64,000 bases of DNA, taken from Hanleya hanleyi (lineage: Eukaryota; Mollusca; Polyplacophora; Lepidopleurida; Hanleyidae). Both the position numbers and the translations under genes were made by a program. The stretch is from assembly GCA_036873755.1 (NCBI GenBank), contig JAVTVY010018689.1, positions 1 to 64,000 on the forward strand, read 5' to 3'. This document shows, piece after piece, positions 35,814-46,000 of this stretch. Below the pieces are notes generated by a model. It was not told the DNA's origin, made no database searches, and worked only from the letters and a program-made list of their open reading frames with translations. Every line of letters starts with the position of its first letter. Position 1 is the stretch's first letter.

Positions 35814-37496
35814 ATGGAGGGTGACAAAATTGAACGTCCAGTCAGACGTGGTAGACAAACTGGACTAGGTAAACTTAAACTCGGAGATGACACCACTACG
35901 AGTGAAACTGATGGTGCCGATGCAATTTTAAGTGACGTCCAGATGGAATCTACATTGGTCGAGAAGGATGATAATCCTCTGATCTCAGAGAGAGATGTTA
36001 ATAGTGCAGTCCATGATTTTAGAAGCTTCCAACCGAATTCTTCGTCACATTATGCATTGGCTGCGTGCAATGACTGATTTGGCTGGTATGATGAAAGGTG
36101 TTTTCAGAGATGTATGCGAGATCTCTAGAGGGACAAAAACTGTGAATGGACATTCAGATGCTAAACATGGCAATTTCAGCAGATTAAATAAGCGGAGTAA
36201 AATACAAAGCAGTTCTGCGAGTCAAAATGCGTCTTCAAGTAGTGAGGAGAATAGTGATTTTGAAGAAGTTGGGAGTGAAACTAGTCGAATAACAGTCAGA
36301 CGGAATAGACGTAAACTATCAAATCATGGTGCGAAACTTCCAGCTTTCACTGGGATGGAGCGTTGGGAGGTTTGGTACAACCGATTCGAAGATGTGGCTA
36401 CCCTTAATGGTTGGTCAACTGATGAAAAACTGTGTGAATTGCTTCCCAGGTTGCAGGGAAAAGCTGGCGAATTTGTATACGGTCAACTGTCACAGAAGGT
36501 GAGGTCTGATTTTGTATCTTTGATCGAGGAACTGGATCATAGGTTCAGACGAATTGAGACGGCTCAGAGATATGGGGCACAATTCAGTAACTGGGAGCAG
36601 AAAGTCGGTGAGAGTGCAGAGGAATATGCGGCAGAGTTGAAAAGGCTTTACGATAAAGCTCACGCTGATCGAGACCGTAAAACTCGGAAAGAAGACTTAC
36701 TTCGGCGATTTCTCGATGGGCTCATAGATGATAAAGCACGGTTCCATGTGGAATATGTGAAGGAACCCAGTGATATTGATATGGCTGTTTATGAGGTGGT
36801 TAATTTCGTCGAGACTCAGAGGCGTATTACCCCGAGCGAATCTGGTGACAGAAGGTCAAGAAAGCCGATGCGAGTTGTTAATTCTGATTGTGATAATGTT
36901 CAGAATGATGTTAGATGTGAAGAGACTCAAGAATCTGAGGAAGTTATTCGGACAGCACCTCAGACTCGTGCAAATACTAAATCCTTGCAAATACTAAATC
37001 CTTGAATAAAGGGAAGACAAGTCCCAGTAAGCCAGATGAAATTAAGGAGAAGCAAGCCAAGGAGAATGGGGAATCTAACAGATGTGCCGCAGAGGTACAG
37101 AAACTCCGTCAAGAGTTTTCTGGAATGATGGATTCTCTGAAGAAGCAAGTTGAGCAGTTAACTGATAAGCATCAGGCGCTGATCAAGCCAAGACGAAATC
37201 TCCCTGAGAGACGAAATCCGCCATCTTATGGTGACGTCCAGACACAACAGCCATGTAAAAATTTCACTACGTTTACAGGATGTTATCGATGTGGTGGGAA
37301 CCATTACGTGCGAGACTGTACGTACCATGTCTCTGGTCAACTAAAGGTAACTGCTAAGCCATTTATTTCGCAGGGGGAGCAAAACCAGTATGGTGTTTCA
37401 CAGGATATGACAAGGGGTTATGGTTTTAATCAGAGGTCTTCGGCAAACTACCAGGGACCGGTTCAGAAGGCCGAGGGGCGGTCCCCCAGAGTTTAG
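35814..37496 (+). CDS. Gag polyprotein, frame broken twice
   Basis: ATG at 35814 is the first after the primer site. The frame runs to a stop at 36077; gag-like sequence then continues in the +1 frame (open 35995-37005) and returns to the first frame up to 37496. The middle part has the helical, charged character of a Ty3/gypsy capsid (tryptophans near 36364-36420, 'LLPRLQGKA', 'EEYAAELKRLY'). The last part has a CX2CX3HX4C zinc knuckle (CYRCGGNH...C, about 37282-37320) of the nucleocapsid. The second break is explained by a 17-bp tandem duplication; the first looks like a one- or two-base indel near 36065-36078. Gag packages the RNA into cytoplasmic particles. The region before 36077 may instead be an upstream ORF, with gag starting near 35995. 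Confidence 0.85.
36970..37003 (+). repeat. 17-bp tandem duplication disrupting gag
   Basis: GCAAATACTAAATCCTT occurs at 36970-36986 and again at 36987-37003. Seventeen is not a multiple of three, so the duplication shifts the gag frame, and a stop follows at once (37003-37005). Confidence 0.9.
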
Positions 37497-38545
37497 GCCC
37501 ATCAGATGTTGATACTAGGAAGACTCCAGATGCGGATGGAAATAATCCGTTTGATGTCGAATTCGTCAGACGAGAGAAGCAGAAATATGATGGAGTGTAC
37601 ATAAACGGTGCTTTGCAGGGACAAGACGTAGTTTACACGGTGGATACTGGTGCGACTGCGACTATCATTTCCAACCGAGTATATTCTAATATACCCGTGG
37701 AGAGACGTCCTAAACTGAAGCTTTCGGGTATTCGGAATTTTGCATGTGCTGACGGTCGGAAGATGGATTATAAGGGCAGGGCAGTATTCGAGATCTTCCT
37801 AGGATCACTTAAATTAGAGCATGAGGTTGCCGTGGCGGAGATAGAAGATGATGTACTATTAGGGACAGATATCTTGCAGATGAGAGAGAGTGGACCGGCT
37901 GATTTGTTGCTCAGTGAAGGGAAGATGATATTAGATGGAGTAGTTATTCCACTGGAGCAGATACACACTCCCAGAGTGAGACGAGTCCAAGCAGCTGATC
38001 ATTATATTGTACCCGCCATGAGTGAAGCTGTTATTGATGTTTTTGTTAATAAAATTGATGTTGTTCACGACAAAATTTTGGTTATTGAGCCGTCTTTATC
38101 TTTTACAGAATCTCATTCACTTGTTGTTGGTTCTTGTTTAGTGGATGTTGATAATAATACTACAGTGAAGATGAGGGTTCTGAATCCATTCTTGGAAGCG
38201 AAGTCGATCAAACAGGATACCTGTGTTGGCTACGCAGAGGAAATAGAACCAGAGGTGACGGTAATAGCCAATGCCAAAGACGAACTGGAGGAGGAAACCG
38301 GTGACTTGATCAGAAATACGAAACGTGGTGATTCTAAAGTGGCTGGCTGTAACAATGTGAAGGGGATAGAAGTAGTTCCACCACATTTAGAAGAACTATA
38401 TTGTGATGCGGTGAAAGAAGTAGTTCCAAGTAAGCATGCTACTGTGGCGGCCGTGTTGAGGATATTTTTTCTCGGGATGAATTTGACCTTGGGCTTACTC
38501 ATCTTACAGAGCACGCCATTAATACCGGTGGTGCGGTGCCTATAA
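37430..38545 (+). CDS. Aspartic protease and start of Pol
   Basis: This frame is open from 37430 (after TAA at 37427) and lies -1 relative to the gag end, overlapping it by 67 bases. The protease active site DTGA (about 37642-37653) sits in a VYTVDTGATATII context, with a later 'LLGTDIL' that fits the second conserved protease block. Protease matures the Gag and Pol chains inside the particle. I see no canonical X-XXY-YYZ slippery heptamer in the overlap, so the gag-pol junction mechanism is unknown. The frame ends at 38545, but RT-like sequence starts in the -1 frame at a run of six T (38465-38470). The RT part may once have been continuous with this ORF. Confidence 0.85.
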   Translation, partial: SEVFGKLPGTGSEGRGAVPQSLGPSDVDTRKTPDADGNNPFDVEFVRREKQKYDGVYINGALQGQDVVYTVDTGATATIISNRVYSNIPVERRPKLKLSGIRNFACADGRKMDYKGRAVFEIFLGSLKLEHEVAVAEIEDDVLLGTDILQMRESGPADLLLSEGKMILDGVVIPLEQIHTPRVRRVQAADHYIVPAMSEAVIDVFVNKIDVVHDKILVIEPSLSFTESHSLVVGSCLVDVDNNTTVKMRVLNPFLEAKSIKQDTCVGYAEEIEPEVTVIANAKDELEEETGDLIRNTKRGDSKVAGCNNVKGIEVVPPHLEELYCDAVKEVVPSKHATVAAVLRIFFLGMNLTLGLLILQSTPLIPVVRCL

Positions 38546-41500
38546 AACAACCTCCACGTAGAATACCATTAGCATTTGCGGGAGAAGATCTTAAGGCACT
38601 GCAGAAGTTACAGAAGCAGGGGTCTATAAGGCCATCGACGTCTCCATGGGCATCACCGATAGTTCTTGTCCGAAAGAAAAATGGTTCTATTAGGCCATGT
38701 ATTGATTTTCGACGTGTAAATGCGGTCACAGAAAAAGATGCTTTTCCTATTCCCAGGACACAAGATTGTCTAGATGCAGTTGAGGGTGCCTCGTGGTTTT
38801 CGACGTTGGATTTGACGTCAGCTTATAACCAGGTGCCAGTTAAGAAAGAGGACATACAAAAGACTGCGTTTGTAACGAAGTATGGTCTCTATGAGAATAC
38901 TACAATGCCTTTCGGGTTATGCAACGCCAGTGCAACGTTCCAGCGCGTGATGGAACTTGCTCTCGCTGGTTTGCAGTGGACCCGATGTATTATTTACATA
39001 GATGATTTGGTTATTTTCGGTCGAACCTTTGACGAACACCTAAGCCGACTGAAAGAAGTTTTAGAAAGGATAAGACAGGCTGGTCTTAAACTGAAGCCAG
39101 TTAAGTGCCAGATGTTCCAAAGGGAGGTAACATTTCTTGGACATGTTATCTCAGAGGATGGAGTTCTACCAAATCCCGACAACATTAAGAAGATAAGAGA
39201 CTGGCCAACGCCAAAGAATGTCACAGATGTTCGTGCCATACTGGGGATGGGAAGTTATTACAGGCGTTTTGTAAAAGATTTCTCAAAGATGGCGCATCCA
39301 TTGACAGAGCTTACTAAGAAGAATAAGCCATTATGTTGGACGTTAGAATGCCAGAAGGCTCTTGATGATCTTAAAGAAGCATTGATGGGTCCAGACGTAA
39401 TGGGATATCCACGGGATGGTGGTGAATTCATTCTCGACACTGATGCATGTGATGTTAGCATTGGTGCAGTTTTGTCGCAGGTACAAGATGGCCGAGAGAG
39501 GGTGTTAGCTTATGCTAGCCGATCCCTAAACAAAGCCGAGCGTAATTATTGTGTGACGGATAGGGAGCTATTAGCTGTGAAATATTTTATGGAGTATTTC
39601 AGACAGTACCTGCTCGGCAGAAAATTTTTGGTGCGAACAGATCACCAGGCTCTGAAATGGCTGTTTAGTTTAAAGGAACCAAAGAATCGCATAGCACGGT
39701 GGATTGAGACACTATCAGCATTTGATTTCACAATTGAGTATCGTCCGGGGAATAAACATGGAAACGCAGATGGAATGTCGCGCTGTCCAAACCCAAGAGA
39801 ATGTGAATGTTCGAATGCCGACGATAGTAACAAGTTGAAGTGTGGACCTTGCTCACGATGCCTAAAACGAACGTCTGAGATGCAGAGTTCATTGCTTAGA
39901 GTTGATGTGGAGCAATCGGTTCGGAAATTAACATCTGTGGAGATGGAAAATGTTGTAGAGTCAAAGATGCCAATAAAGTCATTCTTCCACTATATTGTAG
40001 TAGTGTTCATGTCTCTTCTAACAGTCTTCCGTCTTGAATCTTTGAAGTTTACAGGGTATTCTTGCATGAAGATGATGTTCAAGACAATCACTTCGGCATG
40101 TGGGATGCAATTGATGAAGTGTGTCGAGTATCTACAATATGCGTTATTTGATGTCCACGGTAGGAATGTTACCCGGAAGGTAACCGAGACTCCTTGGATG
40201 CAAGGATTTTCCATGGCAGAACTACATAGGAGACAGCATGATGATCCTGATATTGCACCCATTTTGAAGTGGATGGACGACGGCAAAAGGCCGTATGGAG
40301 CGATAGTGTGTGGCGCCAGTCCAGTGACGAGACATTACTGGAACTGTTGGGATAACCTTGAGTTGAAGGACGGGGTCCTATTTCGACATTTTGTGAGGAA
40401 AGATGCCACTGGAGCGCATTGGCAGTTCCTCGTGCCTAGATCCATGCGTGAGTATGTGCTGAAGCAGATGCACAATTCTGTTCTTGCTGGACATTTGGGT
40501 GTTAAAAAGACACGTGAAAAAATCTTGCAGAGATTTTACTGGATGGGTCTGAGGGAAGATGTAAATAATTGGGTGATGAGATGTGACAGCTGCAGTGCAA
40601 ATAAACCACTGTCTTATTGGCCACGAGCTCCACTAGGAGATATGAGAGTTGGTGCACAGCTGGACCGTCTCGCGACAGATATACTCGGGCCATTTCCTGT
40701 CACGCCTAGAGGAAATAAGTATATCTTGGTGGTAACAGATTACTTCACAAATTGGGTTGAAGTTCTTCCTGTGCCAGATCAAACAGCTGTGACCACTGCA
40801 CAGAAGATACTTGATGAAGTGATCAGTCGTTTTGGTTGTCCGCTCGACATCCACAGCGACCAGGGGTCGAATTATCGCAGTGATATATTTGTGGAATTAT
40901 GTCGTCTATTGGAGATTAGGAAGACCAGAACATCGCCACGACACCCACAGGGTAATGGGAAAGTGGAGAGGTTTAATCGAACTTTAGTACGGATGATCAG
41001 AGCTTACCTTAGAGGACAGCAGAGGGAATGGGATCTGCATCTGGGTTGCTTAGCAGCGGCTTATCGGGCAACACCACATGAAGCTACTGGTTTGACACCG
41101 AATCTGTTGATGCTAGGTAGAGAGGTTCGATTACCCGCTGAAGTGACATTCGGTTCTGGCGTTTCAAATGTGGGAGATGAATTTTCATCTTACGGTGAAT
41201 ATGTCGATCTTTTGCGTGGTCGAATGCAGCATGCGCATGATATCGCTCGTGAACATTTGAAGTCTGCCACGAAACGGCAAAAGCAGACGTATGACGCGAA
41301 GATGGCATTCCATAAATATGCGCCGGGAGATTACGTCTGGTATTACCAGGAACTTAGACGCAAGGGCGAAAGTACAAAACTGATCTGTCCCTATGCGGGT
41401 CCTTACGTAGTTGTCGCGAAATTGAATGATTTGGACTACATCATTCAGTTTGACCGTGAAGGGAAACAGAGGGTTGTGCATCACAATAAACTAAAGCCAT

Positions 41501-41616
41501 ATGAGGGAACACTGAAACTGAAATGGGCGCTCAAAGCGGTTGCTAAGGCTAATAGGGATAGGTTGTCAAAACTTGGACGGAAGAAAATTGACGAACAAGT
41601 CCCATATTCCCTATGA
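38470..41616 (+). CDS. Pol: reverse transcriptase, RNase H, integrase
   Basis: Residues are counted from 38536. RT: DFRR near 57, 'TLDL' with the first catalytic Asp, and YIDD at 154-157. RNase H: LDTDA near 300, TDRELLAV, TDHQAL and ADGMSR. Then comes a Cys-rich linker. Integrase: an H-x6-H pair at 646-653 and CDSC at 683-686 form the zinc finger. The catalytic triad is Asp 715, Asp 775 and Glu 811, the last pair with 35 residues between. A GPY-type module (CPYAGPYVVV) lies near 950. All catalytic residues are intact. The enzyme copies the RNA and inserts the DNA. The ORF has no ATG at its start; it is entered from the protease frame by a -1 shift or was separated by a T-run indel. It ends 178 bp before ORF3. 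Confidence 0.95.
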   Translation, partial: SRDEFDLGLTHLTEHAINTGGAVPIKQPPRRIPLAFAGEDLKALQKLQKQGSIRPSTSPWASPIVLVRKKNGSIRPCIDFRRVNAVTEKDAFPIPRTQDCLDAVEGASWFSTLDLTSAYNQVPVKKEDIQKTAFVTKYGLYENTTMPFGLCNASATFQRVMELALAGLQWTRCIIYIDDLVIFGRTFDEHLSRLKEVLERIRQAGLKLKPVKCQMFQREVTFLGHVISEDGVLPNPDNIKKIRDWPTPKNVTDVRAILGMGSYYRRFVKDFSKMAHPLTELTKKNKPLCWTLECQKALDDLKEALMGPDVMGYPRDGGEFILDTDACDVSIGAVLSQVQDGRERVLAYASRSLNKAERNYCVTDRELLAVKYFMEYFRQYLLGRKFLVRTDHQALKWLFSLKEPKNRIARWIETLSAFDFTIEYRPGNKHGNADGMSRCPNPRECECSNADDSNKLKCGPCSRCLKRTSEMQSSLLRVDVEQSVRKLTSVEMENVVESKMPIKSFFHYIVVVFMSLLTVFRLESLKFTGYSCMKMMFKTITSACGMQLMKCVEYLQYALFDVHGRNVTRKVTETPWMQGFSMAELHRRQHDDPDIAPILKWMDDGKRPYGAIVCGASPVTRHYWNCWDNLELKDGVLFRHFVRKDATGAHWQFLVPRSMREYVLKQMHNSVLAGHLGVKKTREKILQRFYWMGLREDVNNWVMRCDSCSANKPLSYWPRAPLGDMRVGAQLDRLATDILGPFPVTPRGNKYILVVTDYFTNWVEVLPVPDQTAVTTAQKILDEVISRFGCPLDIHSDQGSNYRSDIFVELCRLLEIRKTRTSPRHPQGNGKVERFNRTLVRMIRAYLRGQQREWDLHLGCLAAAYRATPHEATGLTPNLLMLGREVRLPAEVTFGSGVSNVGDEFSSYGEYVDLLRGRMQHAHDIAREHLKSATKRQKQTYDAKMAFHKYAPGDYVWYYQELRRKGESTKLICPYAGPYVVVAKLNDLDYIIQFDREGKQRVVHHNKLKPYEGTLKLKWALKAVAKANRDRLSKLGRKKIDEQVPYSL

Positions 41617-41756
41617 AGAATCCTTAAACTATGTGTCAACCCCCTAAGCAGTTTGATGTTCTGATGTATACTTACCAGAAGATACTGACCATGTGTTCTG
41701 TTAATGGTTCAGTTTGCAATGTGAACTGAGAGATGAATATACTTACCAGCCTATGA

Positions 41757-41778
41757 TTATTATTTTCTTCATTCACAG
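41757..41778 (+). promoter_or_regulatory. Splice acceptor ahead of ORF3
   Basis: A pyrimidine-rich stretch, 'attattttcttcattcacag', ends in CAG at 41778. It is 15 bases before the first ORF3 ATG (41794) and just after pol, the position where retroviruses place the acceptor for a subgenomic RNA. Confidence 0.6.
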
Positions 41779-41793
41779 AACCTGTAATACTTG

Positions 41794-43741
41794 ATGATGG
41801 CAGATAGAGCAGTCAGTGCCATGAGACGGCGTGGTTTGGCCATGAGATGTGTGAGGTGTGTCTACATAGGAGACCGTGCCATGTTAACAAAGCACACAGT
41901 TATGAACCACTTGTCTTCAGATGATGTGCCCTATGTTTGCTTGGTGTGTGGCAAGAAGGCCCTGAAGGGTGAGGAAATTGCTCGTCACATTGCCGAGAAA
42001 CATACTGAAGTATCCCCTGAAGCCTGTATAGGAGGGAAGAAAACGGCATACCTCCTTTCCACAGCAGATGCCACCACATTGACAGAAGAAGAAAGTTTGA
42101 GTTTTTATCGGAAGGGTTTGAAAAAGAACATTAAACCTGCAACTTATGTTAGTGAATCTGAGAAGTCCACTCCTTCGACTACTCCTTCAAGAGATGCCTC
42201 TGTGTTGGAGACAGTTAGGTCATCCAATGGAATAGAAGCAATTCCGGTGTGCACGGGTGATCAACTGGCGCAGATGTATGTAGCCTTGCAGTCGAATCCT
42301 GGTTTGTTCGAGCAAGTGAAGAATGCGATGGAGTTGCAGAGTGCTGTCGCTAGCATTGAGATGTCTTCGCAGGGTGCCATTGAAGATAGTCGGGTTGTTG
42401 TAGTGAACCCACCTGTTTCGTCTAATGTGCCGGCTCCTACTAGTTATTGTGCCATGGGCGCTGTTCATGGAGAGAGTCTATCCATCCCTGCTGAGGTGTG
42501 TGCGATGGAGGATGGTAACGACGTTGACTCCCATCTGACTGATGTAGATGTGCCTTCTGGTATTAACTTACCTGATGTTGCTGTTCCTTCTTTGATTGTT
42601 CCTGAGGTTGATATTGTTGTGCCTACTTTACCTGCAGATGTTGTTACAAACGTGATTGTTCCGGAACTGATTGAGGTACCACCAGCTTTCCGTGATGTTA
42701 AACCTGTTGTGCAAGTTGACAGTGTTATTTGTTTAGATGACATCGGTGATGTTATGGCTGATGTGTTGTCCGATTCTACTCCGATGATCTCGCCACTTCC
42801 GGCTACACCAAAGAAGATTGTTGTTCCCCCAGTTCATCCTTGTCGGTCGTTAAGTGAAAAATCTGAAACTGGAGTCAAGCCAGCGTTTGTGGGAGAACAG
42901 ATGGTGCCAGTTTCTGCCATTGCAGAACTTGTCAAAAGTACGGTGAAGGAAACTGTGGAAGCTGTAACCGGTGCAATCATTGTTGCTGCTAGACGACAAC
43001 CCCTGCCACCAGATCAAGATCTTCGGCCAATTTCAAATCAATTGATGACGACGAACCTCAATCTTGGCCAAATTGCGGCACAGTTAAAGGTGGCATTCAC
43101 TAAGAGTGCAGAGATGGTCGACCTGTTATGGGATATGTCTTCCAACATCGCCGCTTTCAAACTGGAGATGACCCGTTTGACCCGTGCAGTGTCTTGTTTG
43201 ACGGCAGCATCGCAGAACATTGACCAAAACCTATCTGTACATAACAACAACATCAACACAACCCTGCAAGGTACTTGACACTCATGCAACATTGACAGAG
43301 GCCATGCAGTTTCAGGCTGGTGAGCTTATTAGAACAACGGGCAAGCTGAACGAGTTTATAGAGGGTTCACGCAGGAAAGGTCGAGAATCTGGTTTGGTGA
43401 ACCAAATCCTACAGCTGGAGGAATCAGTAAAACCCTCTGCCAGTGTCATACGTTCAGGGAAAAACGACACGACAACCAGCAGTGCGAGCAAGTCCTGTGA
43501 GGAACCACCTACTAAATCCTCCCACAATCAGAAGTCTTCAACATCATCTAGTAATGTACCCACTCGTCATACGGAATCAATACCGAGAAGCCAAGAACGT
43601 CCAAAATCAGTGGTTTCCAGGAAACGTGGCCTACCGGAAAATTGTAGTCCAGATCGTGGTCTGAAAAAGCAAATGGCAAAAATAAAACGAGAGCAAGAAG
43701 ACAAATTCCGGAACAGGAGATTAGCAAACAGAGAAGTGTGA
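41794..43741 (+). CDS. ORF3: two C2H2 zinc fingers plus coiled coil, unknown role
   Basis: ATG at 41794 (a second follows at once). Finger 1 is C19-x2-C22-x11-H34-x4-H39. Finger 2 is C49-x2-C52-x12-H65-x4-H70. A Val/Pro/Asp-rich low-complexity region covers about residues 150-330. Then comes a helical, heptad-like segment (LGQIAAQLKVAF, then MSSNIAAFKLEMTRL). The first frame stops at 43278. The +1 frame continues with similar helical sequence, a Ser/Thr/Lys-rich stretch and a strongly basic end (KKQMAKIKREQ), stopping at 43741. One protein of about 650 residues with a frame break near 43265-43278 is likely; two ORFs are possible. It has no signal peptide or membrane span, so it is not an envelope. 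Nucleic-acid binding is inferred from the fingers. It is probably made from a spliced RNA. Confidence 0.8.
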
Positions 43742-43786
43742 AGTTTATTAGCGAATATCGAACAGTGTTCATGGACTTCATGGAAA

Positions 43787-43832
43787 TATTGTTGAAAACG
43801 ACGTTTGAATTCTATTCATTCATTCAGTCATG
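43787..43832 (-). repeat. SINE-tail-like fragment inside the retroelement
   Basis: 'atattgttgaaaacgacg' followed by 'attctattcattcattcag' matches the SINE tail read in the orientation of 1430-1480. It is very short. It lies between ORF3 and the 3' LTR and is probably a captured remnant. Confidence 0.5.
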
Positions 43833-44171
43833 GACTTTCATTCTGATGGACTTACTGTGTAGTGTTATGGCTTACCTGATTCTGTGAACATCTGTTGTGT
43901 AATTTCCATGGATCCTGCACTAGTGACTCTCCGGATGATGAACTGTATATTGGTTGAGTATCAGTATAGTATTTCTCTGTGATTTCTCTTGTTGTTACAT
44001 GTACATTTGTAGTACCGTACCGTATTGGCTGTCTTTTAGGTAAACTAGTGACGCTTGAAGTATTTCAGTGCAAGGGGATAGCTCCGCCACTATTGTTAGG
44101 TATCTAATCGTTCAGCGTTGAATTTATGCTTATATGTTGCTGAGGACAGCAAACAGATAAGTGGGGTGTAA

Positions 44172-46000
44172 TGTGACAAATGCTTATTTAGTGAAATTAT
44201 TTGTCATGATGTATTTAGGAAATGAAGCGAAGACAACACAAGTCATATTTTGCTTTGTACTTACATGAATATCTTTATTGTTCACTCTGTACAGAAATAC
44301 ATAGCTTTGATGAATTGTTCTTCTTTGGATCTCACTGCAATATCGCGGGCAGTGTGTTGCTATTTTTAGCTCAGCATGGTAAATCCTATAGTTCACGTGG
44401 CGGTTCAAACTGTAGTATTTCTGGATTCCAAATGCCCCCGACGAGCTAGATTGTGTGCTAACGGTTACATTATTGTTCATGGTTATTGATTTATGAACTC
44501 GCTAACGATAATTCATGTTGGTATTGGATAAACTCCTAGCGATGTCACTTGTATTTTGATGTCACGATCTTCGTGGGCAGCCATCTTGCTTGTTGTCGTA
44601 ATTATACTCTCGCGAATACTGTCATGTTTCTCTTCTGTTGATTGGCATACGAACACTGTTGTTTGCTTGTGTATTCATGATCTAGAATTATTAACTAATT
44701 GCTAGATAACTCATGAAGGTGGTTTCTGTATCGAAACATTTGTTTATACGCAATTGTTGTCAGTCAAAACTTTGGTTTGAAGAGTACTTGAATATCACGT
44801 GACCACAGCGGCGGGAAAGGTATAAATTGCGCAGTTCTCGCATTTGACTTCACTTTGCCGTGGGCGAGAGCCCAAAGATGTCCTGCTTTTAGAAGCCCTC
44901 AAAAGCAAATAGAAGAACCAGTAGATGTACTAATAGATGTCATAAGACGATAAGAAGTGCCAGCCTTTCTTTAGATGTAATCAGACGTCCACTGTTACAC
45001 TTCAGGTATGATGCAAGCTTGGTAAAACAAGCAAAACTCAGACGTCCCCGCACTCACAAATAGAGATGTGTAAATCCATTTCGTGATTTAGATGAGTTGA
45101 CACAGATGTAGCGATAATCAGAAGTATATCCCTTCCTGAAGTCTTGAATAAATAAACGTCCCTAAACTGTGATGAGTTGATAGAATTCCTATTCTATCGC
45201 ACTGTAGATGATTCTGACAAATAACCTCACCCAATCATTTCAGTTCAGTGTTCCACTCGGATTGACTGACGATGTTGTTTTTGTCAGCGAGGTAGACAAT
45301 CAGAGATGCCCGCTGGTCACGTACAACATGCAGCAAACGGCAACAATGTTACAATGCGCTCGCATTCCACAGCTATAGTGCGTTTCAATCGTGCAGGTCC
45401 GATGCTGTTGTGGTCACGTTTATTTTCATAACAGAAGCTACTTATATGTCATGATAGATGAAACTGATACGATAATTTACGACAGTCAAAAGACTATTTG
45501 TATGCTGGTAAGTGGCATTTATTGGTTATACGTTGAAGAGGAATTTGCCCTGTAAATATACAGAATAAAAGTGTGTCATTTTCCTTTTAATACTGGAGTT
45601 AACTTCTTCTTTTATATGTGGGTGGATTGGACCACCATTAACATTGGTGTATTGGTAAAATCAGACTTTAACAACATCCCAACCGGGATAATGAGTACAA
45701 GACAACAAGGTCGTTGTTGAGAACGTTATATTTACTGCTGGAACATCTCACCGACATCCTTGTAGGTGTTATAAAATATTAGCAACATCTTGGGATACCT
45801 ATTCTATATATGAGTTCAGATATCTCTCTATATCTGTGGTGTCAGAAATCCAGACTTATTATCAAAGTATCTTACTGGGAAGATACTGAGCTATCCGAGA
45901 AGTACATAGCTTGCTGCTATCCTGACCGGTGTATATTCTGTGGATCATTATAGTGTATTTTAACTACATTATACTGTAATCAGAGTCGATACCCGTAACA
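44172..46000 (+). repeat. 3' LTR (1829 bp)
   Basis: Nearly identical to 33866-35694. A purine-rich stretch 'gataagtggggtgtaa' ends just before it and is the likely plus-strand primer (polypurine tract), although it contains two T residues. Confidence 0.95.

Larger units (their letters stand above)
33866..46000 (+). mobile_element. Complete Ty3/gypsy LTR retrotransposon with third ORF
   Basis: This 12.1-kb element starts TGTGAC and ends TAACA, flanked by ATAT on both sides (33862-33865, 46001-46004). The order is 5' LTR, primer-binding site, gag, protease, RT, RNase H, integrase, ORF3, 3' LTR. RT-RH-IN order and a GPY-like module after integrase identify Ty3/gypsy (Metaviridae); I do not assign a clade. 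The LTRs differ by only about four substitutions and two one-base indels by eye, so the insertion is recent. Several frame breaks (near 36077, at 36970-37003, near 38465-38470, near 43265-43278) suggest this copy is defective or carries sequencing indels. No envelope-like ORF with a signal peptide or membrane anchor is present. Confidence 0.95.

Noticed and set aside
38464..38471. Canonical -1 slippery site at the T6 run before RT
   Set aside because: In the protease frame the heptamer would be A-TTT-TTT, which breaks the X-XXY-YYZ rule at its first base. A homopolymer indel explains it as well.
43262..43295. Mini-intron in ORF3 (GTACTT ... ACAG) that would fix the frame
   Set aside because: At about 33 nt it is far below the usual minimum intron size in animals; an indel is simpler.
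41794..43741. Envelope protein for ORF3
   Set aside because: No signal peptide, no membrane segment and no cysteine-rich ectodomain; it has zinc fingers instead.
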